DNA of 64,000 bases from Azospirillum lipoferum. Its GTDB lineage: Bacteria > Pseudomonadota > Alphaproteobacteria > Azospirillales > Azospirillaceae. Each line of letters starts with the position of its first letter. The first letter of the stretch is position 1. Where the stretch lies: positions 62,001 to 126,000 of the forward strand of contig NZ_JALJXJ010000015.1 of the NCBI RefSeq assembly GCF_024170005.1. Direction: 5' to 3'. The position numbers and the translations under genes are program-made. Below, in pieces: positions 35,101-43,866 of the stretch. A model generated the notes under the pieces. That model had not been told where the DNA came from. It saw only the letters and a list, made by a program, of their open reading frames with translations, and did no database searches.

Positions 35101-35182
35101 CATGCCTCTCAAGCACAACGCCCCGGTGCGCCCTGCCCAACGGCGGACAGCGCTGCCGGGGCTATGTTGGCTTGATCGGCTG
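35101..35182 (-). promoter_or_regulatory. Conserved structured leader, cassette copy 2
   Basis: This is nearly identical to 26937-27017. The doc gene ends inside it: the last Doc codons (PIKPT then stop) are encoded by leader sequence, and the same five codons and stop can be read next to copy 1, where no doc gene exists. The cassette border therefore seems to supply the end of the upstream gene. Confidence 0.55.
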
Positions 35183-35563
35183 GAGGTGATCACTCATCAG
35201 GTCTGCCAACTCGTCCTCACCGATGCGGCCTTCGATCAGGGCCACGATCCAATGGCCGAGTTCCTCGTCATCCTCGGCGACCCATTCGTAGCCGTTGAAA
35301 TCGAGGAACAGCAAAGCGGCGGTGGCCGCCGTCCGTTTGTTGCCCTGCTCGAAGCAATGGTTCTGCGCGATGCCGTGCAGGAGTGCCACGGCGAGGTGGA
35401 CGACGTTGGTATCGCCGTAGAGCCAGCGGTTGATCGGCTTGGCTGCGGCGCTTTCCAAAAGTCCCCGATCACGGGTGAAATGCGTCTCGCCGGTCTCCTC
35501 CACCTCTCGCCGGTTGATGGCTTCGAGGTCGTCCGGCGTCAGCCAGAGCGGCTCACTTGGCAA
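35162..35563 (-). CDS. doc: Doc-type (Fic-fold) toxin
   Basis: The 133-residue protein carries the Doc/Fic active-site motif as NHCFEQGNKRTA (His69 to Arg77) and the usual upstream LLHGIAQ helix. Doc kinases phosphorylate EF-Tu and block translation. It is preceded by and overlaps, by 11 bases, a 60-residue antitoxin-like gene, the standard addiction-module order. Its final codons fall in the cassette leader. Confidence 0.85.
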   Translation of the reverse strand: MPSEPLWLTPDDLEAINRREVEETGETHFTRDRGLLESAAAKPINRWLYGDTNVVHLAVALLHGIAQNHCFEQGNKRTAATAALLFLDFNGYEWVAEDDEELGHWIVALIEGRIGEDELADLMSDHLQPIKPT

Positions 35564-35735
35564 GGTAGGCGCGCGTCTTCGAAATCTTGCCCATCACCCG
35601 CGAGAGGCGGACGTCGAAGTCGGTCTTGTCGGCGGCTGGACGCGCCTCGAACGACAGGGTGGAACTGCGCTGCTCGACGGAATCAGCCGCATGCTCCGTC
35701 TGGATCGGATCGTCCTTGAGCTTGCGAATGGCCAT
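35553..35735 (-). CDS. Antitoxin of the Doc module (putative)
   Basis: The 60-residue protein MAIRKLKDDPIQTEHAADSV is hydrophilic, with a C-terminal basic helical part (DVRLSRVMGKISKTRAYLAK). GAGGAG lies six bases before the chosen ATG, and overlapping translation with doc supports pairing. It is not obviously a Phd homologue, so the type is assigned by position. Confidence 0.6.
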   Translation of the reverse strand: MAIRKLKDDPIQTEHAADSVEQRSSTLSFEARPAADKTDFDVRLSRVMGKISKTRAYLAK

Positions 35736-36062
35736 CATCATCTCCTCGACACGAACAGCAGCATACCCTGTCCATGGTAGCACAAAGCTATTGGAAACGT
35801 CACCGGACAGGGTTGGTTCCCAGCCGGCCGCCACCACGCACCCGGTGAACCAAGCGACCCTCACTCCACGATGATGCGTCCGAAGAGATGGTAGCGGGAT
35901 CATGGCATGACAATTTTCCAAGCCGGCAAAACCGATTGGTTAAGGGTTTGGAAAGGATTTCCCTGCAATAGTTGACACCATGCACCGCCCAAGGTGCGAC
36001 TGAACCAAGCCCCGCCGGAGAAATCCGTTGCGGGGCTTCGTCGTTTCTGGAGCTTCGCCACG
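35736..36062. other. Intergenic region with divergent promoters
   Basis: No convincing gene. It must contain the minus-strand promoter of the antitoxin-doc pair and the plus-strand late promoter for 36063 onward. I see no perfect long palindrome to name as operator. Confidence 0.4.
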
Positions 36063-36386
36063 ATGGACACACTGCCGTTGCCGGACGTCGGCGACACGCT
36101 CGCCCGCATCGCCATCCTGTCGCCGGCCGCGCAGATCACGGCGTTGCTGGTGATCGGCGGTGTGGTGGGGCTTTGGATTTGGTCTCGGCGGCCACAGCCC
36201 GGCCCCGATGCGGCCACGGTGGTGGAGGCCCTACGGGTCACCGCCCAGGCGCAGGCGGAGACATCGGCCAGCATGACGGCCATCGTCCAGCAGAACGAGC
36301 GGATCGCCGAGGACGTGAAGGCGGTGGTGTCCGAGGTGCGCAGCCTGACGCAGCTCGTGATCCAGAGCCTCAAGCCGACAGCCTGA
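36063..36386 (+). CDS. Single-TM coiled-coil phage protein
   Basis: The 107-residue protein has one membrane helix (ITALLVIGGVVGLWIW, about residues 27-42) followed by a long helical region (VQQNERIAEDVKAVVSEVRS). The layout resembles Rz-like inner-membrane spanins or holin accessory proteins. No outer-membrane partner gene is nested in it, so the lysis role is a weak guess. Confidence 0.5.
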   Translation: MDTLPLPDVGDTLARIAILSPAAQITALLVIGGVVGLWIWSRRPQPGPDAATVVEALRVTAQAQAETSASMTAIVQQNERIAEDVKAVVSEVRSLTQLVIQSLKPTA

Positions 36387-36388
36387 TC

Positions 36389-36580
36389 ATGGACCGCAAG
36401 CCCCTGTCCCAGAGCATCGCCGATGCAGCCGACATCTTCGAGCAGCAAGCCATCGCCGAAGGCTACGCCGATGCCAGCCGGTTCGTCCGGCCCCTGATGC
36501 GGGACATCCCCGACGGTCTCATTGCCGTGGGCGTGATGGATGGCTGGACCGCAGTGGTTCCAGCGCTGGTCGAGAACTGA
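36389..36580 (+). CDS. Small hypothetical phage protein
   Basis: The 63-residue protein MDRKPLSQSIADAADIFEQQ begins two bases after the previous stop and ends four bases before the HNH gene. Its placement in the packaging operon supports it being real. Function unknown. Confidence 0.5.
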   Translation: MDRKPLSQSIADAADIFEQQAIAEGYADASRFVRPLMRDIPDGLIAVGVMDGWTAVVPALVEN

Positions 36581-36584
36581 AGCC

Positions 36585-36983
36585 ATGGCCCCGCGTCTCC
36601 GTACCCTGCGCTCGCCCTTGTCCATCCTGGACACCCGCACCGGCAAGGCTATGGCGCCCGTCGTGTCGGAGACGGAGCGCAAGCGTCGCTTCGACGAGAC
36701 CCGCGGCACCGCCCGTCAGCGTGGCTACGACCGCGACTGGGAGAAGCTGCGGGATGCGGTGGTGATCGAGCGGGGCTGCCGGTGCGAGGCGAAGGGCTGT
36801 GGCCGCATCGTGGTGCTGCGGAAGCGGGAGGCCACGGCAACCGCGCCCGTCGCCCATGTCGACCACATCAAGAGCATCGCCGATCGTCCCGACCTGCGGT
36901 TGGAGCGGTCGAACCTCCGGGTCCTGTGCGAGCCCTGCCACAACGCCCGCACGGCGCGGGATCAGGGGTTTGCGAGAGGGTAG
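36585..36983 (+). CDS. HNH endonuclease
   Basis: The 132-residue protein has the HNH core: Cys pair (CRCEAKGCG), HVDHIKSIADRPDLR, then NLRVLCEPCHNARTA with the zinc CxxC and final His. In HK97-type phages an HNH protein next to the terminase assists DNA cleavage at packaging. The upstream ATG at 36540 is possible; 36585 gives the usual length. Confidence 0.88.
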   Translation: MAPRLRTLRSPLSILDTRTGKAMAPVVSETERKRRFDETRGTARQRGYDRDWEKLRDAVVIERGCRCEAKGCGRIVVLRKREATATAPVAHVDHIKSIADRPDLRLERSNLRVLCEPCHNARTARDQGFARG

Positions 36984-37097
36984 GGGGGGTGAAAAGTGCG
37001 CAGAGTGCGCAGGCTTTGGACCGCCGATCCCCCCATTCAGAGTTTTTTCTCCGCTGTACGAACCGAGGTGCGCACTTTGCGGTGCGCATGACCAGCC

Positions 37098-37679
37098 ATG
37101 GCGAAACGTGACGACATCGACTGGACGGCGATCGAGGCCGCTTTCAGGGCCGGAACGCTGTCGAACCGCCAGATTGCCGAGCGGTTCGGCGTCTCGGAAG
37201 CCAACATCCGCAAGCGGGCGAAGGCTGGGGATTGGGTGCGCAGTGCCCAGCCGCGTGCGCACCTGCCGGTCGCCGAAATCCTGCCGCCGATCGACCGCTC
37301 GGCCCGTCCGGTTCTTCCCGGTGAACCGCGGGAGCATGTCGAGCACGCCCGCGAGATCGCCGGCCGGATGCTGGACGAACTCGATGCCGTCACCTCGCAT
37401 GTCGGCGAGTTGGAGCAGCTGATCGAGGTCGAGACCGACGACGACAGGGACGGTCGGCGCCGTGCCGCCATGCTGAAGGCCATCTCCCTGCCGGCCCGCT
37501 CCATGACGCTGAAGACCATCGTGCAGGCCCTGGCGGTGGCGAAGGAGGTTGCCGGCGTCGGCATCGGCGGCGGCAAGAAGGAAGAGGCCAAGGCCAGGGC
37601 GCAGGAAGCCGCCAAGCCCGGCAACAAGTTCGCTCCCCCGGCGCCGCCGCGCCTTGCCGTCGACAACATGAAGGGCTGA
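37098..37679 (+). CDS. terS: Terminase small subunit
   Basis: The 193-residue protein has an N-terminal helix-turn-helix (WTAIEAAFRAGTLSNRQIAE, then VSEANIRKRAKAGDW), a helical oligomerisation region and a basic Ala/Lys-rich tail. It sits between the HNH gene and TerL. It should recognise the packaging start site and deliver DNA to TerL. Confidence 0.8.
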   Translation: MAKRDDIDWTAIEAAFRAGTLSNRQIAERFGVSEANIRKRAKAGDWVRSAQPRAHLPVAEILPPIDRSARPVLPGEPREHVEHAREIAGRMLDELDAVTSHVGELEQLIEVETDDDRDGRRRAAMLKAISLPARSMTLKTIVQALAVAKEVAGVGIGGGKKEEAKARAQEAAKPGNKFAPPAPPRLAVDNMKG

Positions 37680-37682
37680 CGC

Positions 37683-39362
37683 ATGCGCTGGACGACCGCA
37701 TGCCCCGACTGGGAACGGCGCATCATCGCCGGAGAGTCGCTGATCCCATGCCCGCCGCTGTTCTCGGCCGAGGCCGAGGCGGCGCTGAAGATCTTCCGTG
37801 CCCTGAAGATCGTCGACGTTCCCGGCAGCCCGACATTCGAGGAAGCCTGCCGGGAGTGGGTGTTCGACTTCGTTGGCGCGGTGTTCGGCGCCTATGACGC
37901 GGAGACCGGCCGGCGGCTGATCAACGAGTTCCTGCTGCTGATCTCGAAGAAGAACAGCAAGTCGACCATCGCCGCCGGGATCATGGTCACGGCGCTGCTG
38001 CGCAACTGGCGGCAGAACGCCGAGTTCATCATCATCGCGCCGACCATCAAGGTGGCGCAGAACTCCGCCGATCCGGCGATGAGCATGGTCACCGCCGACC
38101 CGGAACTGTTCGAGATCCTGAAGCCCATCCCGCATCTGCGGATGGTCGAGCACCGGACGACCGGGGCGACGCTGAAGATCCTGGCGGCCGACAGCGATGT
38201 TGTCACCGGCAACAAGGCCACCGGGGTGCTGATCGACGAGCTGCACCTGTTCGGGACCAAGGCGAATGCCGAGGCGATGCTGCGCGAGGCCCGCGGCGGC
38301 CTGACCAGCCGGCCGGAGGGCTTCGTCATCGCCCTGTCCACCCAGGGGGAGGAGCCGCCAGCCGGCGTCTTCAAGCAGTGGCTGGCCCGCTTCCGGGACA
38401 TCCGCGACGGCAAGCTGTCGGCGCCGAAGTCGCTAGGGGTGCTCTACGAGTTCCCCAAGGCGATGCTGGAGGCCAAGGCGCATCTCCGGCCGGAGAACTT
38501 CTACGTTACCAACCCCAACATGGGGGCGTCGGTCGACGAGGAGTTCCTGCTCGACGAATATGCCAAGGCCCAGTTGGGCGGCGAGGGCTCCGTCCGCGGC
38601 TTCCTGTCGAAGCACCTGAACGTCGAAGTCGGCCTGAACATGGGCTCCGACCGCTGGGCCGGTGCCGACTTCTGGGAAGGCTGCGGCGAAGAGGGACTGA
38701 CGCTGGAGGCGATCCTCGCCCGCTGCGAGGTGGTGGTGGTCGGGATCGATGGCGGCGGGCTGGACGACCTGCTGGGCCTAGCTGTGCTGGGGCGCTGCCG
38801 GGAAACCCGGCGCTGGCTGATGTGGCACCGTGCCTGGGCGCACCGGATCGTGCTGGAGCGCCGGCAGGAGATTGCCCCGCGCCTGCTCGACTTCGAGAAG
38901 GACGGGGACCTGACCATCGTCGACGATCCGGCCCAGGCTGTGACGGAGTTGGCCGACATCGTCATGCAGGTCGAGCAGGCCGAGCTGCTGGCCGAACAGG
39001 GCATTGGTGTCGACGCCGCCGGCATTGGCGAGATCGTCGACGAGCTGACCGGACGCGGCATCGCGCTGGAGCGGATCATCGGCATCAGCCAGGGCTGGAA
39101 GCTGAACGGTGCCATAAAGACGGCTGAGCGCCGGCTGGCGTCGAAGACCACGGCGCATGGTGGCCGGCCGATGATGGCGTGGTGCGTCGGCAACGCCCGC
39201 ATCGTCCAGCAGGGCAACGCCATCTCGATCACCAAGCAGGTCAGCGGCACGGCGAAGATCGACCCGCTGATGAGCAGCTTCAACGCCGTGGCGCTGATGG
39301 CGACCAACCCGGCAGCCTGCGGTCCGTCGGTCTATACGACCCGCGGCCTGCTGATCGTGTGA
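37683..39362 (+). CDS. terL: Terminase large subunit
   Basis: The 559-residue packaging motor has a Walker A-like LISKKNSKS (about 86-94), Walker B GVLIDELHLF (181-190) and a C-terminal RNase H-like nuclease with the Asp-rich strand VVVGIDGGGLDDLLGLAVLG. It is a Terminase_1 (HK97/P27-like) protein of normal length. The start lies four bases after the TerS stop. Confidence 0.95.
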   Translation: MRWTTACPDWERRIIAGESLIPCPPLFSAEAEAALKIFRALKIVDVPGSPTFEEACREWVFDFVGAVFGAYDAETGRRLINEFLLLISKKNSKSTIAAGIMVTALLRNWRQNAEFIIIAPTIKVAQNSADPAMSMVTADPELFEILKPIPHLRMVEHRTTGATLKILAADSDVVTGNKATGVLIDELHLFGTKANAEAMLREARGGLTSRPEGFVIALSTQGEEPPAGVFKQWLARFRDIRDGKLSAPKSLGVLYEFPKAMLEAKAHLRPENFYVTNPNMGASVDEEFLLDEYAKAQLGGEGSVRGFLSKHLNVEVGLNMGSDRWAGADFWEGCGEEGLTLEAILARCEVVVVGIDGGGLDDLLGLAVLGRCRETRRWLMWHRAWAHRIVLERRQEIAPRLLDFEKDGDLTIVDDPAQAVTELADIVMQVEQAELLAEQGIGVDAAGIGEIVDELTGRGIALERIIGISQGWKLNGAIKTAERRLASKTTAHGGRPMMAWCVGNARIVQQGNAISITKQVSGTAKIDPLMSSFNAVALMATNPAACGPSVYTTRGLLIV

Positions 39363-39369
39363 GGCGCCG

Positions 39370-40599
39370 ATGGGCCTGTTCGATTTCTTCCGCGGCGGCC
39401 GGGCACAGGGTGGCCAGCGGCCCCGGGCCAACGGCGGACAGGTCTTCACCGGCCTGGACGATCCGGCTCTGCTGGAGTTCCTGCGCACGGGAGCCTTGGC
39501 CGGTACCACGGTGTCGGTGGACGAAGCGCTGCGCAACTCGGCCGTCTTCCGCTGTGTCGATCTGGTGTCGAGCAGCATCGGCATGCTGCCGATCTTCCTC
39601 ATGCGCCGGGAAGCCGGCTCCGTCGTGAAGAACGAGGCCCATCCGCTGTTCGACCTGCTCGCCTATCAGCCGAATAGCTGGCAGACGGCGTTCGAGTTCA
39701 AGCAACTCATGCAGACCTGGGTGCTGGTCCATGGCAACGCCTACGCCATCATCGTCAGGACCGGCGCCAAGATCACGCAGTTCATCCCGGTCGACCCCTG
39801 CCGGGTCCGGGTGCGGCAGATGCCGGACCTGTCCGTGCGCTATGAGATCACCCGCGACGACGGCTCGATCGGCACTTACGCCGCCCGCGACGTCCTGCAT
39901 CTGCGCGGCCTGTCGCTGAACGGCCTGACCGGTCTGTCCCGCGTCCAGAAGGCGGCTGAGACCATCTCGCTCGCACTCCAGTCCGGCCGTGCCGCCGAGC
40001 GCATCTTCCGCAACGGCATGATGGTCGGCGGCAACCTGAAGCACCCCGGCAAGCTCGGGCCCGAAGGCAAGCAGTTCCTCCGCGAGTCGTTGAACGAGAT
40101 CCACGCCGGACCGGAGAACGCCGGGAAATGGATCATCACCGAGGAGGGCATGGAGGCGAAGCCCTTCGCCAACACCGCCAAGGACTCCCAGCTGGTCGAA
40201 GCCCGCGCCTCGCTGGTGGAGGAGATCGCCCGCGTCTTCGGCGTGCCGCGCCCGCTGATGGGGGTGGATGACACGTCGTGGGGTTCGGGTATCGAGCAGT
40301 TGAGCATCCTCTTCGTCCGCTACGGCCTGGCGCCGTGGTTCCAGGCCTGGGAGCAGGCGATCACCCGCTCCTGCATCCCTCTGGCTGATCGCGGGACCCT
40401 CTTCCCCGACTTCGACGAGACCGAGCTGCTGCGCGGCACGCTGAAGGATCAGGCCGAATTCTATTCCAGGGCGCTCGGTGCCGGCGGCCAGCGGCCATGG
40501 ATGGAAGTCAACGAGGTCCGCGAGTCGGTCGGTCTGGGAGCGCACCCCGACGGCGGCGGCCTCATCAGCGCAGGAGAAACCCGCAATGTCGCTCCGTAA
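39370..40599 (+). CDS. HK97-family portal protein
   Basis: The 409-residue protein shows phage portal hallmarks: VFRCVDLVSSSIGMLPIFLM, NAYAIIVRTGAKITQFIPVD and RVFGVPRPLMGVDDTSWGSG. It forms the dodecameric DNA channel at the capsid vertex. The C-terminus overlaps the protease start by 14 bases. Confidence 0.93.
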   Translation: MGLFDFFRGGRAQGGQRPRANGGQVFTGLDDPALLEFLRTGALAGTTVSVDEALRNSAVFRCVDLVSSSIGMLPIFLMRREAGSVVKNEAHPLFDLLAYQPNSWQTAFEFKQLMQTWVLVHGNAYAIIVRTGAKITQFIPVDPCRVRVRQMPDLSVRYEITRDDGSIGTYAARDVLHLRGLSLNGLTGLSRVQKAAETISLALQSGRAAERIFRNGMMVGGNLKHPGKLGPEGKQFLRESLNEIHAGPENAGKWIITEEGMEAKPFANTAKDSQLVEARASLVEEIARVFGVPRPLMGVDDTSWGSGIEQLSILFVRYGLAPWFQAWEQAITRSCIPLADRGTLFPDFDETELLRGTLKDQAEFYSRALGAGGQRPWMEVNEVRESVGLGAHPDGGGLISAGETRNVAP

Positions 40600-41422
40600 C
40601 CTGCCGGCCGCCCAGGCGTTCGAACGCCCCGAGGGCCTGCATTGGGACCCGCCGTCCGACGCGCTGGAGCGCTGGGCCGCCACCGCGGCGCTGGCGGAGG
40701 CTCCCGGCACCATCGGCATCATGGACATCATCGGCACGGACAGCTGGACCGGCGAGGGGGTGACGGCCAAGCGCATCTCCGGCGCGCTGCGCTCCATCGG
40801 CTCCAAGCCGGTGACGGTCAGCATCAACAGCCCCGGCGGCGACATGTTCGAGGGGCTGGCGATCTACAACCTGCTGCGCGAGCACCCGGCCGAGGTGACG
40901 GTCAAGGTGATGGGGCTGGCCGCTTCGGCGGCTTCCATCATCGCCATGGCCGGCGACCGCATCGAGGTGGGGCTCGGCTCCTTCCTGATGATCCACAACG
41001 CCTGGGGCGCGGTGGTCGGCAACCGCCACGACTGGCGGGCCGCCGCCGACGTCTTCGAGCAGTACGACGCCGCCATGGCCGACATCTACGCCGCCCGCAC
41101 CGGCCAGCCGGTGAAGGAGGTGGCGAAGATGATGGACGCCGAGACCTTCATGCGGGCGTCGGAGGCCGTCGACAAAGGCTTCGCCGACGCCACCTTCAAC
41201 GACCCCGCTCCTTCTTCCGACGGCGCTTCTGCGCGGGCCGAGCTGTCCGCCCGGCGCCGTCTCGACGCTCTTCTCGCCCAGAACGGCATGCCGCGATCCG
41301 AGCGGCGCCGCCTGATGCGTGAAGCCCTCGGTACGCCGGGCGCTGCCGAGTCCCCCGCCACGCTCCGCGCTGGCTTCGATCCCGCCGCAGCCCTGCGGCT
41401 TCTCGAAACCATTCGTTCCTGA
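40586..41422 (+). CDS. ClpP-like head maturation (prohead) protease
   Basis: The 278-residue protein has a ClpP-fold domain: INSPGGDMFEGLAIYNLL, nucleophile Ser in GLAASAASIIAMAG and His in MIHNAWG. It cleaves capsid and scaffold proteins during prohead maturation. No separate scaffold gene is seen; the capsid's own N-terminal delta domain probably serves. The start has AGGAG about ten bases upstream. Confidence 0.92.
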   Translation: MSLRNLPAAQAFERPEGLHWDPPSDALERWAATAALAEAPGTIGIMDIIGTDSWTGEGVTAKRISGALRSIGSKPVTVSINSPGGDMFEGLAIYNLLREHPAEVTVKVMGLAASAASIIAMAGDRIEVGLGSFLMIHNAWGAVVGNRHDWRAAADVFEQYDAAMADIYAARTGQPVKEVAKMMDAETFMRASEAVDKGFADATFNDPAPSSDGASARAELSARRRLDALLAQNGMPRSERRRLMREALGTPGAAESPATLRAGFDPAAALRLLETIRS

Positions 41423-41432
41423 AAGGACGACC

Positions 41433-42698
41433 ATGAAGATGCAGACCGCCCGCAAGTTCCGCGGGATCGCATCGGTGCGCGCGGACGCGGCCGATGCCAA
41501 TTCCATCCTTGCCAACCTCCAGCAGGCCTTCGCCACGTTCAAGGCCGAGAACGAAGAGCGCCTGAAGGAAGTCAAGAAGGGTTTCGACGATGTGGTGAAG
41601 GCCGAGAAGGTCGAGCGCATCAACACCGCCGTCACCGATCTGCAGTCGGCGCTGGACCAGACCAACGCCCAGCTCGCCGCCCTGAAGCTGAACGGTACCG
41701 GCGGCAACGACAACGACCCGGCCCGCGCCGAGCATGCCCAGGCCTTCAACCAGTTCTTCCGCAAGGGCGCCGAGGCCAACCTGCGCGATCTGGAGGTGAA
41801 GGCGAAGCTGACCACCCAGTCCGACCCGGATGGCGGCTATGTCGTGCCGACGCAGATGGAGAGCGCTATCGACCGGGTGCTGGGCACCATGTCGACGATG
41901 CGCTCCCTCGCCACGGTCCGCCCCATCGGTGCCGCCACCTACAAGAAGCTGGTGAATGTCGGTGGCGCCACCAGCGGATGGGTGGGGGAGAACAGCGGCC
42001 GGCCCGAGACGGAGACGCCTCGCCTGATCGGTCTGGAATTCGGCATGAAGGAGCTGTACGCCCAGCCGGGCGCCACCCAGACCATGCTCGACGACAGCGG
42101 GATGAACATCGAGCAATGGCTCGCCGACGAGGTGTCGGTCGAGTTCGCCGAGCAGGAGGGCGCCGCCCACATCAGCGGCAACGGCGTCAACGAGCCGCGC
42201 GGCCTGCTGTCCTACGACATGGTGGCGGACGCCAGCTATGCCTGGGGCAAGCTTGGCTTCGTCGTCTCCGGTCATGCCTCGGCCTTCGCCGCTTCCAACC
42301 CGTCCGACGCCTTCCTGGACCTGATCTATGCGCTGAAGCGCGGCTATCGCCAGAACGCGTCCTGGCTGATGAACGACGCCACGGTTGGCAAGATCCGCAA
42401 GTTCAAGGACGGGCAGGGCAACTACCTGTGGCAGCCGTCGGCGCTGGCCGGCGAACCGGCCTCCTTCATGGGCTACCCGGTGGCGGATGACGACAACATG
42501 CCAGACGTCGCCGCCAACGCCTTCCCCATCGCCTTCGGCGACTTCAAGCGCGGCTACCTGATCCTGGACCGCATCGGCGTGCGGGTGCTGCGCGACCCCT
42601 TCACCAGCAAGCCGAACATCCTGTTCTACACCACCAAGCGCACCGGCGGCGGGGTGCAGAACTTCGAAGCCATGAAGCTGATGAAGATCTCCACCTGA
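41433..42698 (+). CDS. HK97-fold major capsid protein
   Basis: The 421-residue protein has an N-terminal coiled-coil delta domain (residues about 15-95, to be removed by the protease) and then the HK97 capsid fold: SDPDGGYVVPTQMESAIDRV, GVGENSGRPETETP-type E-loop and PDVAANAFPIAFGDFKRGYL near the end. The start ATG has AAAGGA upstream; in-frame starts further upstream would overlap the protease gene. Confidence 0.95.
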   Translation: MKMQTARKFRGIASVRADAADANSILANLQQAFATFKAENEERLKEVKKGFDDVVKAEKVERINTAVTDLQSALDQTNAQLAALKLNGTGGNDNDPARAEHAQAFNQFFRKGAEANLRDLEVKAKLTTQSDPDGGYVVPTQMESAIDRVLGTMSTMRSLATVRPIGAATYKKLVNVGGATSGWVGENSGRPETETPRLIGLEFGMKELYAQPGATQTMLDDSGMNIEQWLADEVSVEFAEQEGAAHISGNGVNEPRGLLSYDMVADASYAWGKLGFVVSGHASAFAASNPSDAFLDLIYALKRGYRQNASWLMNDATVGKIRKFKDGQGNYLWQPSALAGEPASFMGYPVADDDNMPDVAANAFPIAFGDFKRGYLILDRIGVRVLRDPFTSKPNILFYTTKRTGGGVQNFEAMKLMKIST

Positions 42699-42704
42699 TC
42701 CCCC

Positions 42705-42722
42705 GGCGGCCTCCGGGCCGCC
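42705..42722 (+). terminator. Hairpin after the capsid gene
   Basis: GGCGGCC and GGCCGCC form a 7-bp stem with a four-base loop just after the capsid stop. There is no T-run, so it may attenuate or stabilise the abundant capsid mRNA rather than terminate. Confidence 0.4.
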
Positions 42723-42755
42723 GCACCTCTTCCGGGCCTGAAGGAGGGCCATTTC

Positions 42756-43184
42756 ATGCGCGACCTGATGAACAGCATCCATCCCCTGCGGGCGATCAGC
42801 CCGCAGGCGGCGGTCACCGACAACACCGCGCTGGTGTCGCAGATCATCGACGTCCGGGGCTACGACAGCCTGACCTTCGTGATCCTGTCGGGCGGTCTGA
42901 CCGACCCCAACGCCACCTTCTCCGTGCTGGTCGAGCACGGCAGCGACAGCGGTCTGTCGGACGCCGCCGCGGTGGCCGACGACGACCTGCTCGGTACCGA
43001 AGCGCTCGCCGGCATGACTTACGCCGACGACAACGAAACCCGGAAGATCGGCTATGTCGGCAGCAAGCGCTACGTGCGCCTGACCGTCACGCCGAGCGGC
43101 AACGACAGCGGCAACGTCTTCGTGTCGGCCGTCGCCGTGCTGGGGCATCCGCGGATGTTCCCGACGCCGAACCCGCCGGTCTGA
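42756..43184 (+). CDS. Head-associated hypothetical protein (possible decoration protein)
   Basis: The 142-residue beta-rich protein (VSQIIDVRGYDSLTFVILSG, KRYVRLTVTPSGNDSGNVFV) lies directly after the capsid gene, where decoration or cement proteins are often encoded. GAAGGAGG precedes the start. Similar proteins are common next to HK97-type capsids in alphaproteobacterial prophages; role inferred. Confidence 0.6.
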   Translation: MRDLMNSIHPLRAISPQAAVTDNTALVSQIIDVRGYDSLTFVILSGGLTDPNATFSVLVEHGSDSGLSDAAAVADDDLLGTEALAGMTYADDNETRKIGYVGSKRYVRLTVTPSGNDSGNVFVSAVAVLGHPRMFPTPNPPV

Positions 43185-43186
43185 GC

Positions 43187-43534
43187 ATGACGCGCCCGCT
43201 CCTCATCGTCGGTTCGGCGGCGTCGCTGTGGGACGACCTCGCCGCGCTGGGCGTCTGGCCCGGCCCGGTGATGGCGGTGAACCGGGCGGGCGCGTTCCAC
43301 CAGGGCCGGCTCGACCATTGGGTGTCGCTCCATCCCGATCAGCTCGGCGCCTTCATGGCCGAGCGCGTGGCGCGGGGTGGCGACCTGTCGATGACGACGT
43401 GGTGCCAGAAGGAGCATGCGGGGGTAAGGGTCGACCGGGTGGAGGCGGCGCTGGATCGCACCGGCTCCTCCGGCCTCTTCGCCGTCCGCATCGCCCTTCA
43501 GCGTCTCGGGCACAACCCTGCTGGGCCGCCCTGA
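43187..43534 (+). CDS. Hypothetical Rossmann-like phage protein, possibly frameshifted at its end
   Basis: The 115-residue protein has a nucleotide-fold start (RPLLIVGSAASLWDDLAALG, then VMAVNRAGAF) and GSSGLFAVRIALQRLGHN near its end. The frame then ends quickly, but skipping one base gives TTLLGRPDPTWMEG with a stop two bases before the next start. A one-base insertion near 43511 is therefore possible. The function in the head region is unknown. Confidence 0.55.
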   Translation: MTRPLLIVGSAASLWDDLAALGVWPGPVMAVNRAGAFHQGRLDHWVSLHPDQLGAFMAERVARGGDLSMTTWCQKEHAGVRVDRVEAALDRTGSSGLFAVRIALQRLGHNPAGPP

Positions 43535-43557
43535 TCCCACCTGGATGGAGGGCTGAC

Positions 43558-43866
43558 ATGACCGTCGTGACCTTGGACGAAGCCAAGGCGCACCTGCGCG
43601 TCGATGGCACCGACGATGATGCCGACATCACGTTGAAGCTGGCGGCGGCCGAGGACGATGTCGCGCGCTACCTCGACCGTCCGGTGCCCTGGACCGATGC
43701 CGATGGTGTCCCGGTCGCCGTGCCGGCGGCGGTCAAGGCTGCGATCCTGCTGGTGCTGGGCGACCTCTATGCCAACCGCGAGGTGTCGGTGATCGACGCC
43801 ACCTATGCCGAGAACCCGACGCTCAAGCGCCTGCTGGGCAGCTACCGCCGGATCACCTTCGCATGA
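43558..43866 (+). CDS. Head-tail connector protein, gp6-like
   Basis: The 102-residue protein (TVVTLDEAKAHLRVDGTDDD, LAAAEDDVARYLDRPVP, VKAAILLVLGDLYANRE) is a clear Phage_connect_1 member. It forms the ring joining portal to tail. It overlaps the head-closure gene by four bases. GGAGGGC precedes the start. Confidence 0.9.
   Translation: MTVVTLDEAKAHLRVDGTDDDADITLKLAAAEDDVARYLDRPVPWTDADGVPVAVPAAVKAAILLVLGDLYANREVSVIDATYAENPTLKRLLGSYRRITFA

Noticed and set aside
36389..36580. A longer upstream start for the small packaging-region gene
   Set aside because: It would overlap the single-TM protein gene over its whole length; the ATG at 36389 gives tight gene spacing.
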